From VRUE01 sp963796705 (GTDB lineage Bacteria; Actinomycetota; Thermoleophilia; Solirubrobacterales; 70-9), in the NCBI GenBank assembly GCA_963796705.1, contig CAWCMK010000002.1, positions 587,036 through 651,035 on the forward strand: a stretch of DNA of 64,000 nt, given 5' to 3'. Below, piece by piece: positions 10,142 through 18,569 of this stretch. The number at the start of each line of letters is the position of its first letter. The stretch's first letter is position 1. The translations under genes were made by a program, and so were the position numbers. The notes below the pieces were generated by a model. It was given only the letters and a program-made list of their open reading frames with translations, made no database searches and was not told where the DNA came from.

Positions 10142-10786
10142 ATGGCCGATGAGCCGATCACCGATGGCGTCGAGCACGAGCGGGCCGAGCTCGAAGCGCA
10201 GATCCGCCAGCGCCGCGAGGCGGCGCTGGCGCAGGTCGTCAAGTTCGGCGACCCGGTGCTGAAGAGCAGGGCCTCGCCGGTGCGTGAGCTGGCACCGGAG
10301 CTGCGCTCGGAGGTCGAGCGAATGATCGCGATCATGCGCGACGGGATCGGAGTCGGACTGGCCGCGACCCAGCTCGGCATCCTGCGGCGGGTGCTGGTCT
10401 TTCAGGCCGGTGGTGGCCAGAGCGAGGCTACGGCCCTCGTGAACCCCGAGATCGAGTGGCTCTCCGAGGAGCTCTCGATCGCCGAGGAGGGCTGCCTCAG
10501 CCTGCCACGCGTCTCGATGGACATCGAGAGGCCCCTGCACGCGACCATCACCGGGCTTGACCTCGACGGCGAGCCGGTCCGGGTCGAGGCCTCGGGCCTG
10601 GAGGCCCGCGTCCTTCAGCACGAGATCGATCATCTCGACGGCGTCCTCATCCTCGACCGCGCGCCGCGCGCCCAGCGCAAGGGCGCCCTGCGGGCGCTGC
10701 GCGAGGGAACCGCCTACAGCCCGCCGGTCGAGCACGGGGAGGACTCCGGCGGGGAGGAGCTTCGCGAGCCGAAGAGCACGGCGTGA
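10142..10786 (+). CDS. def: Peptide deformylase
   Basis: Removes the formyl group from nascent protein N-termini. The 214 aa show all three metal and catalytic motifs: 'GVGLAATQLG' near residue 69, 'EEGCLSLP' near 116 and 'HEIDHLDG' near 160. An extra N-terminal helix of about 28 residues and a C-terminal extension of about 30 residues are longer than in the shortest family members. The start was decided by the TACACT box 7 nt upstream. The neighbour fmt adds the formyl group that this enzyme removes, a classic pairing. Confidence 0.93.
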   Translation: MADEPITDGVEHERAELEAQIRQRREAALAQVVKFGDPVLKSRASPVRELAPELRSEVERMIAIMRDGIGVGLAATQLGILRRVLVFQAGGGQSEATALVNPEIEWLSEELSIAEEGCLSLPRVSMDIERPLHATITGLDLDGEPVRVEASGLEARVLQHEIDHLDGVLILDRAPRAQRKGALRALREGTAYSPPVEHGEDSGGEELREPKSTA

Positions 10787-10856
10787 GCGCGTCAATCGCC
10801 GCGCAGACGGACTCCCGGACACGGGTGCCACGTTTGACACGCTCAGATTGCGACGC

Positions 10857-11768
10857 GTGAGGACCGTCTATCTCGGAACGACGAGCTTTGCTGCCGTCGT
10901 CCTGCACCGACTCGCCGACTCTTCCCACCGGCCGCTGTTGGTCCTCACGCCACCCGATCGCCCGCGGGGCCGGGGACGGCGCCTGCAGCCGCCGCCGGTC
11001 GCCGCGGCGGCGAGGGAGCTGGGACTGGAGCTCTTGCAGGTCGAGAGCGTCAACGACGGGGCGCTCCTGGATCGGATCGGGACGCTGGCGGCCGAGGCCG
11101 CCGCTGTCTGCGCCTTCGGCCAGCTGATCCGTGAACCGCTGCTCTCCGCGCTGCCGATCCTAAACGTGCACCCCTCGCTTCTGCCGCACTGGCGGGGAGC
11201 GGCGCCGATCGAGCGGGCGATCATGGCGGGGGATGAGCGCACCGGGGTCAGCATCATGGCGCTCACCGAGGGGCTTGACTCGGGCCCCGTCGGCCTTCAA
11301 GAGGAGCTCGCGATCGGCGCTGAGGAGAATTTCGGCGAGCTCTCGGGGCGGCTCGCCCGCCTTGGCGGCGAGCTGTTGGTGCGGGCTCTTGACCTGCGCG
11401 CGGCGGGGCACCTGGAGTTCGTCGAGCAGAGTGAGGCGGAGGCCAGCTACGCGGAGAAGCTCGAGCCCCAGGAGCGCCGCCTTGACCCGGGGCGGCCCGC
11501 CGTCGAGCTCTCGCGCGCCGTCCGGGCGCTCACCCCGCATCTCGGGGCCTACCTCGAGGCCGCCGATGGGGAGCGGCTCGGCGTCGGGCGGGCGCGGCCC
11601 ACCGAGGCCGCCGGACTCAGAGCCGGCGAGCTGTCGGCGAGCGGCGGCGCCCTGCTGCTCGGCTGCGGGCAGGGCGCCCTTTGCATCGAGATCGTGCAAC
11701 CGCCCGGCGGCAGGCCGATGGCCGCCGAGGCCTACCTGCGCGGCCATCGATTGCCGAGACTGGCGTGA
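10857..11768 (+). CDS. fmt: Methionyl-tRNA formyltransferase
   Basis: Formylates initiator Met-tRNA using 10-formyl-THF. The 303 aa show 'AFGQLI' and the active-site block 'HPSLLPHWRGAAPIERAI' (conserved Asn/His/Ser region), then a C-terminal OB-like tRNA-binding domain. The GTG start gives the usual N-terminus 'RTVYLGTTSFAAVVL'. CAGATT lies 7 nt before it, one mismatch from the TANNNT-N7 leaderless pattern. It overlaps rsmB by 4 nt (GTGA), so the two are translationally coupled. Confidence 0.93.
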   Translation: MRTVYLGTTSFAAVVLHRLADSSHRPLLVLTPPDRPRGRGRRLQPPPVAAAARELGLELLQVESVNDGALLDRIGTLAAEAAAVCAFGQLIREPLLSALPILNVHPSLLPHWRGAAPIERAIMAGDERTGVSIMALTEGLDSGPVGLQEELAIGAEENFGELSGRLARLGGELLVRALDLRAAGHLEFVEQSEAEASYAEKLEPQERRLDPGRPAVELSRAVRALTPHLGAYLEAADGERLGVGRARPTEAAGLRAGELSASGGALLLGCGQGALCIEIVQPPGGRPMAAEAYLRGHRLPRLA

Positions 11769-13156
11769 TCTCCGCGGCGCGCCTCCTCGCCTTCGAGACG
11801 CTGCGGGCGACCTTCGAGCGCGGCGCCTTCACCGAGCGGAGCTTCCGCGAAGCCGCCGGGGTACGCCGGATTGGTGGCCGCGAGCGCGCCCAGGCCCAGC
11901 GCCTCGCCTACGGCGCCGTCCAGCGGCGCGGAACCTCAGACGTCGCGATTGAACGACTTGCGGAGCGCTCGACGGCACTGCTCGACCCGCCGGTCCTCGC
12001 CGGACTGCGGCTCGGCCTCTACGAGCTGCTCTTCTGCGACGCGACCCCCGACCACGCCGCCGTCGACCAGGCGGTGGCGCTGGTCAAGCAGTCCACCGCT
12101 CACGCCTCGGGGCTGGTCAACGCCGTCCTGCGCCGTGCCGCTCGCGAGCGCGAGGAGCTGACCGACTCGCTGCTGGGGGACGATTCGACCCCCGAGCTGG
12201 CGGCGATCGCCCACTCGGCACCGCTCTGGCTGGCGCGGATCTGGTGGCAGGAACTGGGGGCGCAGGAGGCGCGAGCGCTGCTGGCTGCCTGCAATGAGCC
12301 CGCGGAGATCGCCTTCAGGATCAATCCGCGTGGGATCGAGGCTCCCTTCCACGGGGGCAGGGATGCCCTCGTCGAAGGCCTGATCGAATCCGGGGTCAAG
12401 GCGCGGATCCCAGACGCCGAATGGCCCCTTGCGGCGCCCGAGTCGATCGTCCTCGAGGGCCCGAGCGGGGATCTGATCCCGACTCGGGTCAGCGCCGGCG
12501 AGCTGACTCCCCAGAGCCGTGGCTCGGCGGCGGTGGTCGAGGTCCTCGACCCGCAGCCCGGGGAGCGGGTGCTAGATCTCTGTGCCGGACCCGGGACGAA
12601 GACCGGCCAGATCGCGGCGCGTTTGGGGGAACGGGGTGAGGTTGTCGCGATCGAGCTCGACGCGGGGCGCGCGGCCGAGGTGGCGGGCCAGGTCCAGCGC
12701 CTGGGGCTGCGCAACGTCACCGTGGTCGAGTTGGACGCAACTCAGGGTCTTGGCCCGGCGGCGGGCGGCTTTGATCGGGTTCTCCTCGACGCGCCCTGCT
12801 CGGATCTGGGGGCGCTCGCATCGCGCCCCGACGCCCGCTGGCGCAAGTCCCCGGCTCAGATTGAGCGACTGGCAGAGCTCCAGGGTCAGATCCTGCGCCG
12901 GGCCGCGACCGCACTGCGCCCCGGGGGCACTCTCGTTTACTCGACCTGCACGATCTCGCGCCGGGAGAACGAGCAGCGGGTCGCGGCGCTGCTCGAGGAG
13001 GCCGGCGCCGGCGAGCTCCCAGGACTCCTTCTCGAGGACCTCGGCGGGCGGGCCGGGAGGCTTGCCTCAGGCGTCGATCGCCGCTGTCTGCAGCTGCGCC
13101 CAGACCGCGATCGCACCACGGGATTCTTCATCTGCCGGATGAGGCGCGATGATTGA
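11765..13156 (+). CDS. rsmB: 16S rRNA (cytosine967-C5)-methyltransferase
   Basis: Methylates C967 of 16S rRNA. The 463 aa comprise an N-terminal NusB-like RNA-binding domain (to about residue 145) and a C-terminal SAM methyltransferase with 'DLCAGPGTKTGQIA' near residue 274, the catalytic 'DAPCSDLGALA' near 342 and 'YSTCTISRRENE' near 393. The two cysteines are the nucleophile and product-release pair of m5C RNA methyltransferases. The GTG start overlaps the fmt stop. priA-def-fmt-rsmB is a conserved bacterial order. Confidence 0.92.
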   Translation: MISAARLLAFETLRATFERGAFTERSFREAAGVRRIGGRERAQAQRLAYGAVQRRGTSDVAIERLAERSTALLDPPVLAGLRLGLYELLFCDATPDHAAVDQAVALVKQSTAHASGLVNAVLRRAAREREELTDSLLGDDSTPELAAIAHSAPLWLARIWWQELGAQEARALLAACNEPAEIAFRINPRGIEAPFHGGRDALVEGLIESGVKARIPDAEWPLAAPESIVLEGPSGDLIPTRVSAGELTPQSRGSAAVVEVLDPQPGERVLDLCAGPGTKTGQIAARLGERGEVVAIELDAGRAAEVAGQVQRLGLRNVTVVELDATQGLGPAAGGFDRVLLDAPCSDLGALASRPDARWRKSPAQIERLAELQGQILRRAATALRPGGTLVYSTCTISRRENEQRVAALLEEAGAGELPGLLLEDLGGRAGRLASGVDRRCLQLRPDRDRTTGFFICRMRRDD

Positions 13157-13159
13157 GCA

Positions 13160-13405
13160 ATGAACGAGCAAGGTCCAAGCGACGCTGGCGGTGCCCTGCG
13201 GCGGGCGCCCTGCCCCGCCTGCGGCGAGCCCTGGTTGCGCCCGACGCAGCTCCCGGGCCGCTTCCGCTGCGTGTACTGTCTGCGCCGCTTCGAGTTGGTA
13301 TCCCAGTGCCCCGACTGCGGTGAACACCAGACGATCGCGCGTATGAGCAGCACCGAGGACATGGCCTGCCAGCATTGCGGCGGCTCGATGCTGAGGCCCG
13401 TCTGA
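13160..13405 (+). CDS. Small double zinc-ribbon protein
   Basis: An 81-residue protein with four C-x2-C knuckles: Cys18/21, 37/40, 50/53 and 70/73. This spacing suggests two consecutive zinc ribbons, so a nucleic-acid or protein-binding adapter role is possible but unproven. No transmembrane segment or catalytic motif. It lies 3 nt after rsmB and 16 nt before rpe in a tight translation/metabolism operon. I do not recognise a named family. Confidence 0.7.
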   Translation: MNEQGPSDAGGALRRAPCPACGEPWLRPTQLPGRFRCVYCLRRFELVSQCPDCGEHQTIARMSSTEDMACQHCGGSMLRPV

Positions 13406-13421
13406 GCACGAGAACTTTCCG

Positions 13422-14108
13422 ATGAGCACCCGTATGGCCAAACTCATAGCCGAGCCGCGCGTCGCCCCGTCGATCCTCTCGGCCGACTTCTGGCGACTCG
13501 GCGGCCAGCTCGAGGAGGTGATGGGGGCGGGCGCCCTGGTGATCCACTTCGACGTGATGGACGGCCACTTCGTGCCGCCGATAACGATCGGGCCGTTGGT
13601 GCTCAGCGGGATCGCCGACCGGGTCCACGATGCGGGTGGCGCCGTTGACGTGCACCTGATGATCGCCGAGCCGGAGCGCCACATCGAGGCCTTCGCCGAG
13701 GCGGGCGCCGACTCGATCACCTTCCACGAGGAGGCAACGGCGCACGCCAACCGGACGCTGGCGGCGATTCGCGAGCTCGGCTGCCTTGCGGGGGTGGCGA
13801 TCAATCCCGGCACTCCGGTCGAGGCTGTGGCCGAGCTGCGCGGGCTGGCCGACATCGTTCTCAACATGACCGTCAACCCCGGCTGGGGGGGCCAGGCCTT
13901 CATCGAGCGCTCCGCAGATAAGGTCTCGCGGCTCCGCGCTCTTGTCGGGGAGGCGAAGATCGAGGTCGACGGAGGCATCGACGTCGAAACCGCTGGTTCG
14001 GTGGCCGCCGCCGGTGCCTCGTTGTTCGTCGCCGGGTCGGCCGTGTTTGGCGCCGAGGATCCTGGGGCCGCCTACAGGGCGATTGTCGCTGCCGCAAACG
14101 CGGTCTGA
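13422..14108 (+). CDS. rpe: Ribulose-phosphate 3-epimerase
   Basis: Interconverts ribulose-5-P and xylulose-5-P in the pentose phosphate pathway. A TIM barrel of 228 aa with 'PSILSADFWRLG', the metal-binding 'HFDVMDGHFVP', 'DVHLMI', 'NPGWGGQAFI' and the phosphate-binding 'VDGGI' in order. ATG 13422 gives a short extension; ATG 13434 is a possible alternative. Its stop is 12 nt from the stop of the convergent antiporter gene. Confidence 0.94.
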   Translation: MSTRMAKLIAEPRVAPSILSADFWRLGGQLEEVMGAGALVIHFDVMDGHFVPPITIGPLVLSGIADRVHDAGGAVDVHLMIAEPERHIEAFAEAGADSITFHEEATAHANRTLAAIRELGCLAGVAINPGTPVEAVAELRGLADIVLNMTVNPGWGGQAFIERSADKVSRLRALVGEAKIEVDGGIDVETAGSVAAAGASLFVAGSAVFGAEDPGAAYRAIVAAANAV

Positions 14109-14120
14109 ATCGCGCCGCCC

Positions 14121-15917
14121 TCAGCCCCTCGCGACCAGCGCCCCGATCACCTCCTGCCACCAGGCGCGCCCGGCGGGGTCGCCCTCCTCGCGGGCCGCAC
14201 GCCGCTCGCACCAGCGCGCCAGCGCCCGGCGCCCGCCGAGCGCGACGACGCTGCCGGTGAGCACCGCATAGCGGCCGTCTGCCAGGGCGACCAGCGAGCT
14301 CGGCCGGTCGCGGCGGCTGCGCAGGACCGCGATCACCCCGACGCCGCCGACGCGCTCGGGTGCCGATGGATCGGCCCCCCGCTCGGCGGGTCGCACCGAG
14401 AAGATCTGCGGGGCTCCGCGGGGTGGCAGCCGGGCCGCCGGTGGGGTGCCGATCGGCCCCTTGTCCCAGCGGCGGGTCAGCTCCTCGACCTCCTCGCGGA
14501 GCTCCCCGCGGACCAGCACGTGCAGCTCGTCTCCCTCGCGCAGCTCCGTCGAGCCGCGCGGGGGTATCGCCGTCCCCTCGCGGACGACAACGTTGACCAG
14601 CGCCTCGCGCGGCAGGCCCAGTTCGCGCACCAGATGGCCCGCGGCGGCGGCCCCCGGGCGCAGGCGGTAGGCGACGACATCGCCGCCCAGCCGGCGGATG
14701 CGGCCCGACTCGAGAAGGCGCCTGGGAAGCGCCGGCTCCTCGGTGGTCAGTCCCAGCCCCCGCGCCAGGGGCTCGAAGCTAGCCCCCTGGATCAGCGTCG
14801 AGGTGACGACGACAAAGAAGACGATCGCGAACAGTCGCTGCCCGTGCCCGAGCCCGGCGACCACCGGGAAGGTCGCCAGCCAGATTGGCGTCGCGCCTCG
14901 CAACCCGGCCCAGCCCAGCATCGAGCGCTCGCGCAGGTCAAATGGCGAGAAGGCGGTGGCGAGGAAGGCGGCCAGGGGACGCGCGAGGAGGATCAGCGCC
15001 GCCGAGAGCGCCAGCCCTTCGAGCGCCACCTCCCCGAGGGTGCTCGGCAGGACCAGCACTCCCAGCAAGATGAAGAGCCCGATCTGCGCCACCCAGCCGG
15101 CGCCCTCGTGGAAGGCGATGACCGTGCGACGGGCGGGAATGTTTGCGGAACCGAGCGCCAGTGCGGTCAGGTAGGTCGCCAGGAGCCCGGAGCCGTGGGC
15201 GATCTCGCCGATCCCGTAGGCGAGGCCGGCGATCGCGATCGTCGCCACCGGATAGATGCCGTCGGTGGGCAGCCGCACGCGGTCGAGCACCGCGACCGCG
15301 AGGCGGCCCAGGGCGAGGCCGACGGCGACGCCGACGGCGAGTTTCAGGGCCAGCAGGCCGGCCATGTCGGGGATCCCGTAACCCGGCTGCTGGATCCAGT
15401 CGATGAAACCGATCACCAGCAGCAGCGCCACCGGGTCGTTCATTCCCGACTCGCCCTCGAGCGAGCGGGCGAGGCGCTTCTCGAGGCGGGAGCGCCTCAG
15501 GACGGTGAAGATCGCGGCCGAGTCCGTCGCCGCGATCGCCGCCCCGACGAGCATCCCTTCGAGCGTGCTGAGGCCGAAGATCCACTTGGCGGCCAGGCCG
15601 GCACCGAGCGCCGTGGCGATCGTCCCCACCGTCGCCAGCGAGGCGGCGGTACCGAGCACCGGTCGGATCTCCGACCAGCCGGCCGTCAGGCCACCCTCGA
15701 AGAGGATCATCACCAGGGCGATTGTCCCCAGGGTGCGGGCCAGTTCGGCGTTGTCGAATTCGATGCCGCCGATCCCTTCCGAGCCGGCCACCATGCCGAG
15801 CGCGAGGAATACCAGCAGGCCGGGAATCCGCATCCGGTCTGCCAGCAGCGCGCCGGCAATCCCGGCCGCGAGCAGGGCGCCGCCGATCAGGATCAGCTCG
15901 GCGTCATGCCCGCCCAT
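14121..15917 (-). CDS. CPA1-type potassium/proton antiporter with regulatory domain
   Basis: A 598-residue membrane protein with about 12-13 hydrophobic helices over residues 1-390. It carries the exchanger motif 'AAIAATDSAAIFTVLRRS' near residue 130 and 'LEGESGMNDPVALLL' near 153, whose Asp residues are the usual ion-binding sites. A soluble C-terminal part (about 400-598) includes a TrkA-C/RCK-C-like domain ('ALVNVVVREGTAIPPRGSTEL'). The layout fits NhaP2/CvrA-like antiporters that export K+ or Na+ in exchange for protons. The ion preference is inferred only from this domain layout. Confidence 0.82.
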   Translation of the reverse strand: MGGHDAELILIGGALLAAGIAGALLADRMRIPGLLVFLALGMVAGSEGIGGIEFDNAELARTLGTIALVMILFEGGLTAGWSEIRPVLGTAASLATVGTIATALGAGLAAKWIFGLSTLEGMLVGAAIAATDSAAIFTVLRRSRLEKRLARSLEGESGMNDPVALLLVIGFIDWIQQPGYGIPDMAGLLALKLAVGVAVGLALGRLAVAVLDRVRLPTDGIYPVATIAIAGLAYGIGEIAHGSGLLATYLTALALGSANIPARRTVIAFHEGAGWVAQIGLFILLGVLVLPSTLGEVALEGLALSAALILLARPLAAFLATAFSPFDLRERSMLGWAGLRGATPIWLATFPVVAGLGHGQRLFAIVFFVVVTSTLIQGASFEPLARGLGLTTEEPALPRRLLESGRIRRLGGDVVAYRLRPGAAAAGHLVRELGLPREALVNVVVREGTAIPPRGSTELREGDELHVLVRGELREEVEELTRRWDKGPIGTPPAARLPPRGAPQIFSVRPAERGADPSAPERVGGVGVIAVLRSRRDRPSSLVALADGRYAVLTGSVVALGGRRALARWCERRAAREEGDPAGRAWWQEVIGALVARG

Positions 15918-16007
15918 GACTAGGTCGCGCGCCCCGCTGGCTGCGCGAGGCGCCCGGTGCGGGGACCTGCTCGCCCAGCGCTCATCGATCGACCCTAGAT
16001 GAACGGC

Positions 16008-17444
16008 TCAGACGTTCTCATCGAGCATCGCCAAGCGCGCCTCGAGCTCCTCCCCCGATCCCGGTGCGGGGACGTCCTCGGGGCGCTCGTGCGGGTGGCG
16101 GTAAACGTAGTAAAGGAGCGAGAACAGGACCCCGGCCGCCAGCAGGAAACCGATCTCGACCCGGCGGAACTCGTTGCTGACCAGCGGCACGAAGTTCCAG
16201 CCGATGAACAGCATCGCGCAGAAGATCCAGCGGGCCGCGGCGCGCCGCACCTGCCCCTGCGCGATGCAGGCCTGGTTGACGGTCACCGAGGAGAGATAGA
16301 CCCCCATCCCGATACCGACCAGCAGCAACCCGGTGCGGTCGTAGGTGAACTTCTTGCTGAAGGCGATCTGCATCAGCTTCGGCCCGCCGATCAGGACGAC
16401 GACCACGACCAACGCCGTGAAGGCCGCTATCCCCAACAGCACCATGCGCACCGTGTGGTGAAATTCGCGATCGGCGTCCTCGGCATCGCTTGTGTGGAGG
16501 CTTGTGAGGTGGGGGAGAATGCTGGTCGAGACGGCCTGGAAGAGCTGCAGCGGGGCCCGGGCGAGCATCAGCACGTTGAAGATGAAGCCGGCCGCCGCCG
16601 CCCCCTGCAGGCCGCGGATGATCAGCGGCCCGGCGTTGAGGAAGGCCTGTTCGCTGAACATGATCAGCAGCACGGCCGCCGCGAAGCCACCGCCGTGCCG
16701 CAAGGAGAAGTCAGCCGATGGCGGCGGGTTGGGCTCGCCAGCCGAACCGGCCGAAGCCGAACCGCCCGTCGCGCTGCGGCTCGCCATCTCGGGGGAGTGC
16801 CCGACCCCGCGCGCCGCCCGACGGGCAAAGGCAAAGGGTACGACGACGAGCGAGAGCGCCGGGGCGGCGGTGATCCCGATCGCGACCGCCGACTGGCCGC
16901 TGAGGATGCCGATCGCGACCATCACCGCAAAGATCGTCCGGAAGCACGATTCGGAGAGGATCAGCGCTGCGAAGAGACCGAAGCGTTGGCCGCCGGCCAG
17001 GAAGCCGCGGGCGAAATAGCTCGCCGCGTAGAAGAGGACCGAGGAGAAGAAGACCCAGTAGAGGGTTTCGTTGCCCTCCAGCAGGTCGTTTTGGATCGGC
17101 CCCCGCAGCGCCAGGGCGAGAACCGCGAAGAACAGCGATAGGCCGAACTGAATCGTCGCGGCCACCCGCATCGGCTGGGCGATCGGCTGCCCCTTGACGC
17201 GCCGCTCCGAGATGTGGCGCGAGAGCAGTTGTTCGATCGGCCGGTAGAGCGTTGAGATCGTGATGAAGACCGCCGACCACAGGACCGTGATCTGCCCGTA
17301 ATCGGGCTTCGAGAGGACGTGGGAGGCGATCAGGAAGTAGGCGTAGGTGATGACCCCGGTGAGACCGACGCCGACCGCCAGGAAGCTCGCCGTCTTACCG
17401 TAGTCGGCGGTCGCCGACCCGCTGGCGCCGTTTCGCTCGCTCAT
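16008..17444 (-). CDS. Polysaccharide-type flippase (MOP/Wzx-like membrane protein)
   Basis: A 478-residue protein with about 12-14 hydrophobic segments and no catalytic motif. The N-terminal region 'VGVGLTGVITYAYFLIASHV' and the alternation of paired helices resemble Wzx/MurJ-type lipid-linked sugar exporters (PST/MOP superfamily). Its start overlaps the stop of the GT2 glycosyltransferase by 4 nt, so the pair likely acts together in making and exporting a surface glycan. The glycan itself is unknown. Confidence 0.7.
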   Translation of the reverse strand: MSERNGASGSATADYGKTASFLAVGVGLTGVITYAYFLIASHVLSKPDYGQITVLWSAVFITISTLYRPIEQLLSRHISERRVKGQPIAQPMRVAATIQFGLSLFFAVLALALRGPIQNDLLEGNETLYWVFFSSVLFYAASYFARGFLAGGQRFGLFAALILSESCFRTIFAVMVAIGILSGQSAVAIGITAAPALSLVVVPFAFARRAARGVGHSPEMASRSATGGSASAGSAGEPNPPPSADFSLRHGGGFAAAVLLIMFSEQAFLNAGPLIIRGLQGAAAAGFIFNVLMLARAPLQLFQAVSTSILPHLTSLHTSDAEDADREFHHTVRMVLLGIAAFTALVVVVVLIGGPKLMQIAFSKKFTYDRTGLLLVGIGMGVYLSSVTVNQACIAQGQVRRAAARWIFCAMLFIGWNFVPLVSNEFRRVEIGFLLAAGVLFSLLYYVYRHPHERPEDVPAPGSGEELEARLAMLDENV

Positions 17445-18424
17445 CGGCGCTCGCCGGGCTCGTAGTGGGAGGGCGCGACGTCGAGCTCGAGCTCGATCCG
17501 CCGCACCCGCTCGAAGACCCGCTGGGTCATTACCCGCTGTCCCGCGAGCAGGTCGCCGATCACCCCAAGGGCAAAGAGCTGAATCGCGGCGATGAAGAGG
17601 ACCGCGCCGAGGATCAGCGACTGGATATGGCCGGTCGAGTCGCCGTTGATGATCCAGTCGAGGAGGAACGGCATCCAGGCGGCGAGCGCCAGGAGCGCGA
17701 GCGCCAGGCCGGCTCCGGTGAAGACCCGCAGCGGCTCATAGCGCGCGTAGATGCGCAGAATCGAGAGCCCGTTGCGGCGCACGTAGGCGCCGGTTGAGGT
17801 AAAGAGCCGCGACTCGCGCGTCTGCGGGTTGGTGCCGACCTCGACCTGGTCGACCGCGACGAGCATCTTGCCCGCCTGGATCAGGCTCTCGAGGGTGTAG
17901 GTGAAGTCGTCGACGACGAGCAGGCCGAGCGCCGCCTCACGGTTGTAGGCGCGGAAGCCGGAGGTGGTGTCCGCGATCTCGGTCCCCGAGAGGCGGCGCA
18001 CGACCCAGCTGCCGAGCCGCTGCAGGCGCTTTTTTGCGGGCGAGAAGTGCTCGATCCGCTCGATCCGCCGGTCCCCGACGACCATGTCGGCCTCCCCGGC
18101 GAGGATCGGTGCGATCACTCTGGCGACGTCCTCTCCGCGGTACTGGTTGTCGGCGTCGGTGTTGACGATCAGCTCGGCTCCGAGCTTCAGACAGGCGTCG
18201 AGGCCGGCCTGAAAGCCCGCCGCGAGGCCCTTGTTGTTGGTCAGGCGGACGATGTGCTGAACCCCGCACTCGCGCGCCACCTCGATCGTTCGATCGGTGG
18301 AGCCGTCGTCGATCACCAGCAACTCGATTTCATCGATCCCCTCGATCCGCTCGGGCAGGTCGGCGATCGTCGCCGCCAGGGTCGCCTCCTCGTTCAGGCA
18401 GGGGATCTGGATGATCAGCTTCAT
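17441..18424 (-). CDS. GT2 family glycosyltransferase (DPM1/GtrB-like)
   Basis: Likely transfers a sugar from a nucleotide donor to a polyprenyl phosphate. 327 aa. The GT-A domain shows 'IPCLNEEATLAATI' at the N-terminus, 'VIDDGSTDRT' near residue 37 and the metal-binding 'NTDADNQY' near 89. Two C-terminal transmembrane helices (about 240-260 and 275-298) match GtrB-like enzymes. ATG 18424 was chosen because it begins directly at the GT-A strand ('MKLIIQIPCLNEE'); a TACCCT box lies 10 nt upstream. Coupled to the flippase gene. Confidence 0.85.
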   Translation of the reverse strand: MKLIIQIPCLNEEATLAATIADLPERIEGIDEIELLVIDDGSTDRTIEVARECGVQHIVRLTNNKGLAAGFQAGLDACLKLGAELIVNTDADNQYRGEDVARVIAPILAGEADMVVGDRRIERIEHFSPAKKRLQRLGSWVVRRLSGTEIADTTSGFRAYNREAALGLLVVDDFTYTLESLIQAGKMLVAVDQVEVGTNPQTRESRLFTSTGAYVRRNGLSILRIYARYEPLRVFTGAGLALALLALAAWMPFLLDWIINGDSTGHIQSLILGAVLFIAAIQLFALGVIGDLLAGQRVMTQRVFERVRRIELELDVAPSHYEPGERR

Positions 18425-18501
18425 GGGCCGGGTCAGGGTAACCGTGGACCCGGCGCGCGGGTCCCCTGATGGGGCGCGGGGCAACTTGTGCTGGGCGGCG
18501 T

Positions 18502-18527
18502 CGGTCAGCCCTCAGACGAGCTGACCG
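18502..18527. promoter_or_regulatory. Inverted repeat upstream of the ribD promoter
   Basis: CGGTCAGC (18502-18509) and its exact complement GCTGACCG (18520-18527), separated by 10 nt. It lies just upstream of the ribD -10 box, so it could be a second regulatory site or an RNA hairpin from the divergent direction. Confidence 0.35.
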
Positions 18528-18535
18528 CCGCCAGC

Positions 18536-18564
18536 TACTATGGGTTGACTGACCAGTCAGTCAA
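18536..18564 (+). promoter_or_regulatory. ribD promoter with overlapping operator-like palindrome
   Basis: TACTAT at 18536-18541 is a good -10 box. Immediately after it, 18545-18564 is a perfect 20-bp inverted repeat with 9-nt arms, TTGACTGAC, CA, GTCAGTCAA, ending 5 nt before the ribD ATG. The expected transcription start falls inside the palindrome. This shape is typical of TetR-type repressor operators; the regulator is not encoded nearby. No FMN riboswitch is recognisable between the GT2 gene and ribD. Confidence 0.65.
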
Positions 18565-18569
18565 CAGCT

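Noticed and set aside
14520..15923. Long plus-strand frame opposite the antiporter
   Set aside because: Composition is rich in Gln, Asp, Gly and Arg with no hydrophobic core or motif; it is the shadow of the membrane protein on the minus strand.
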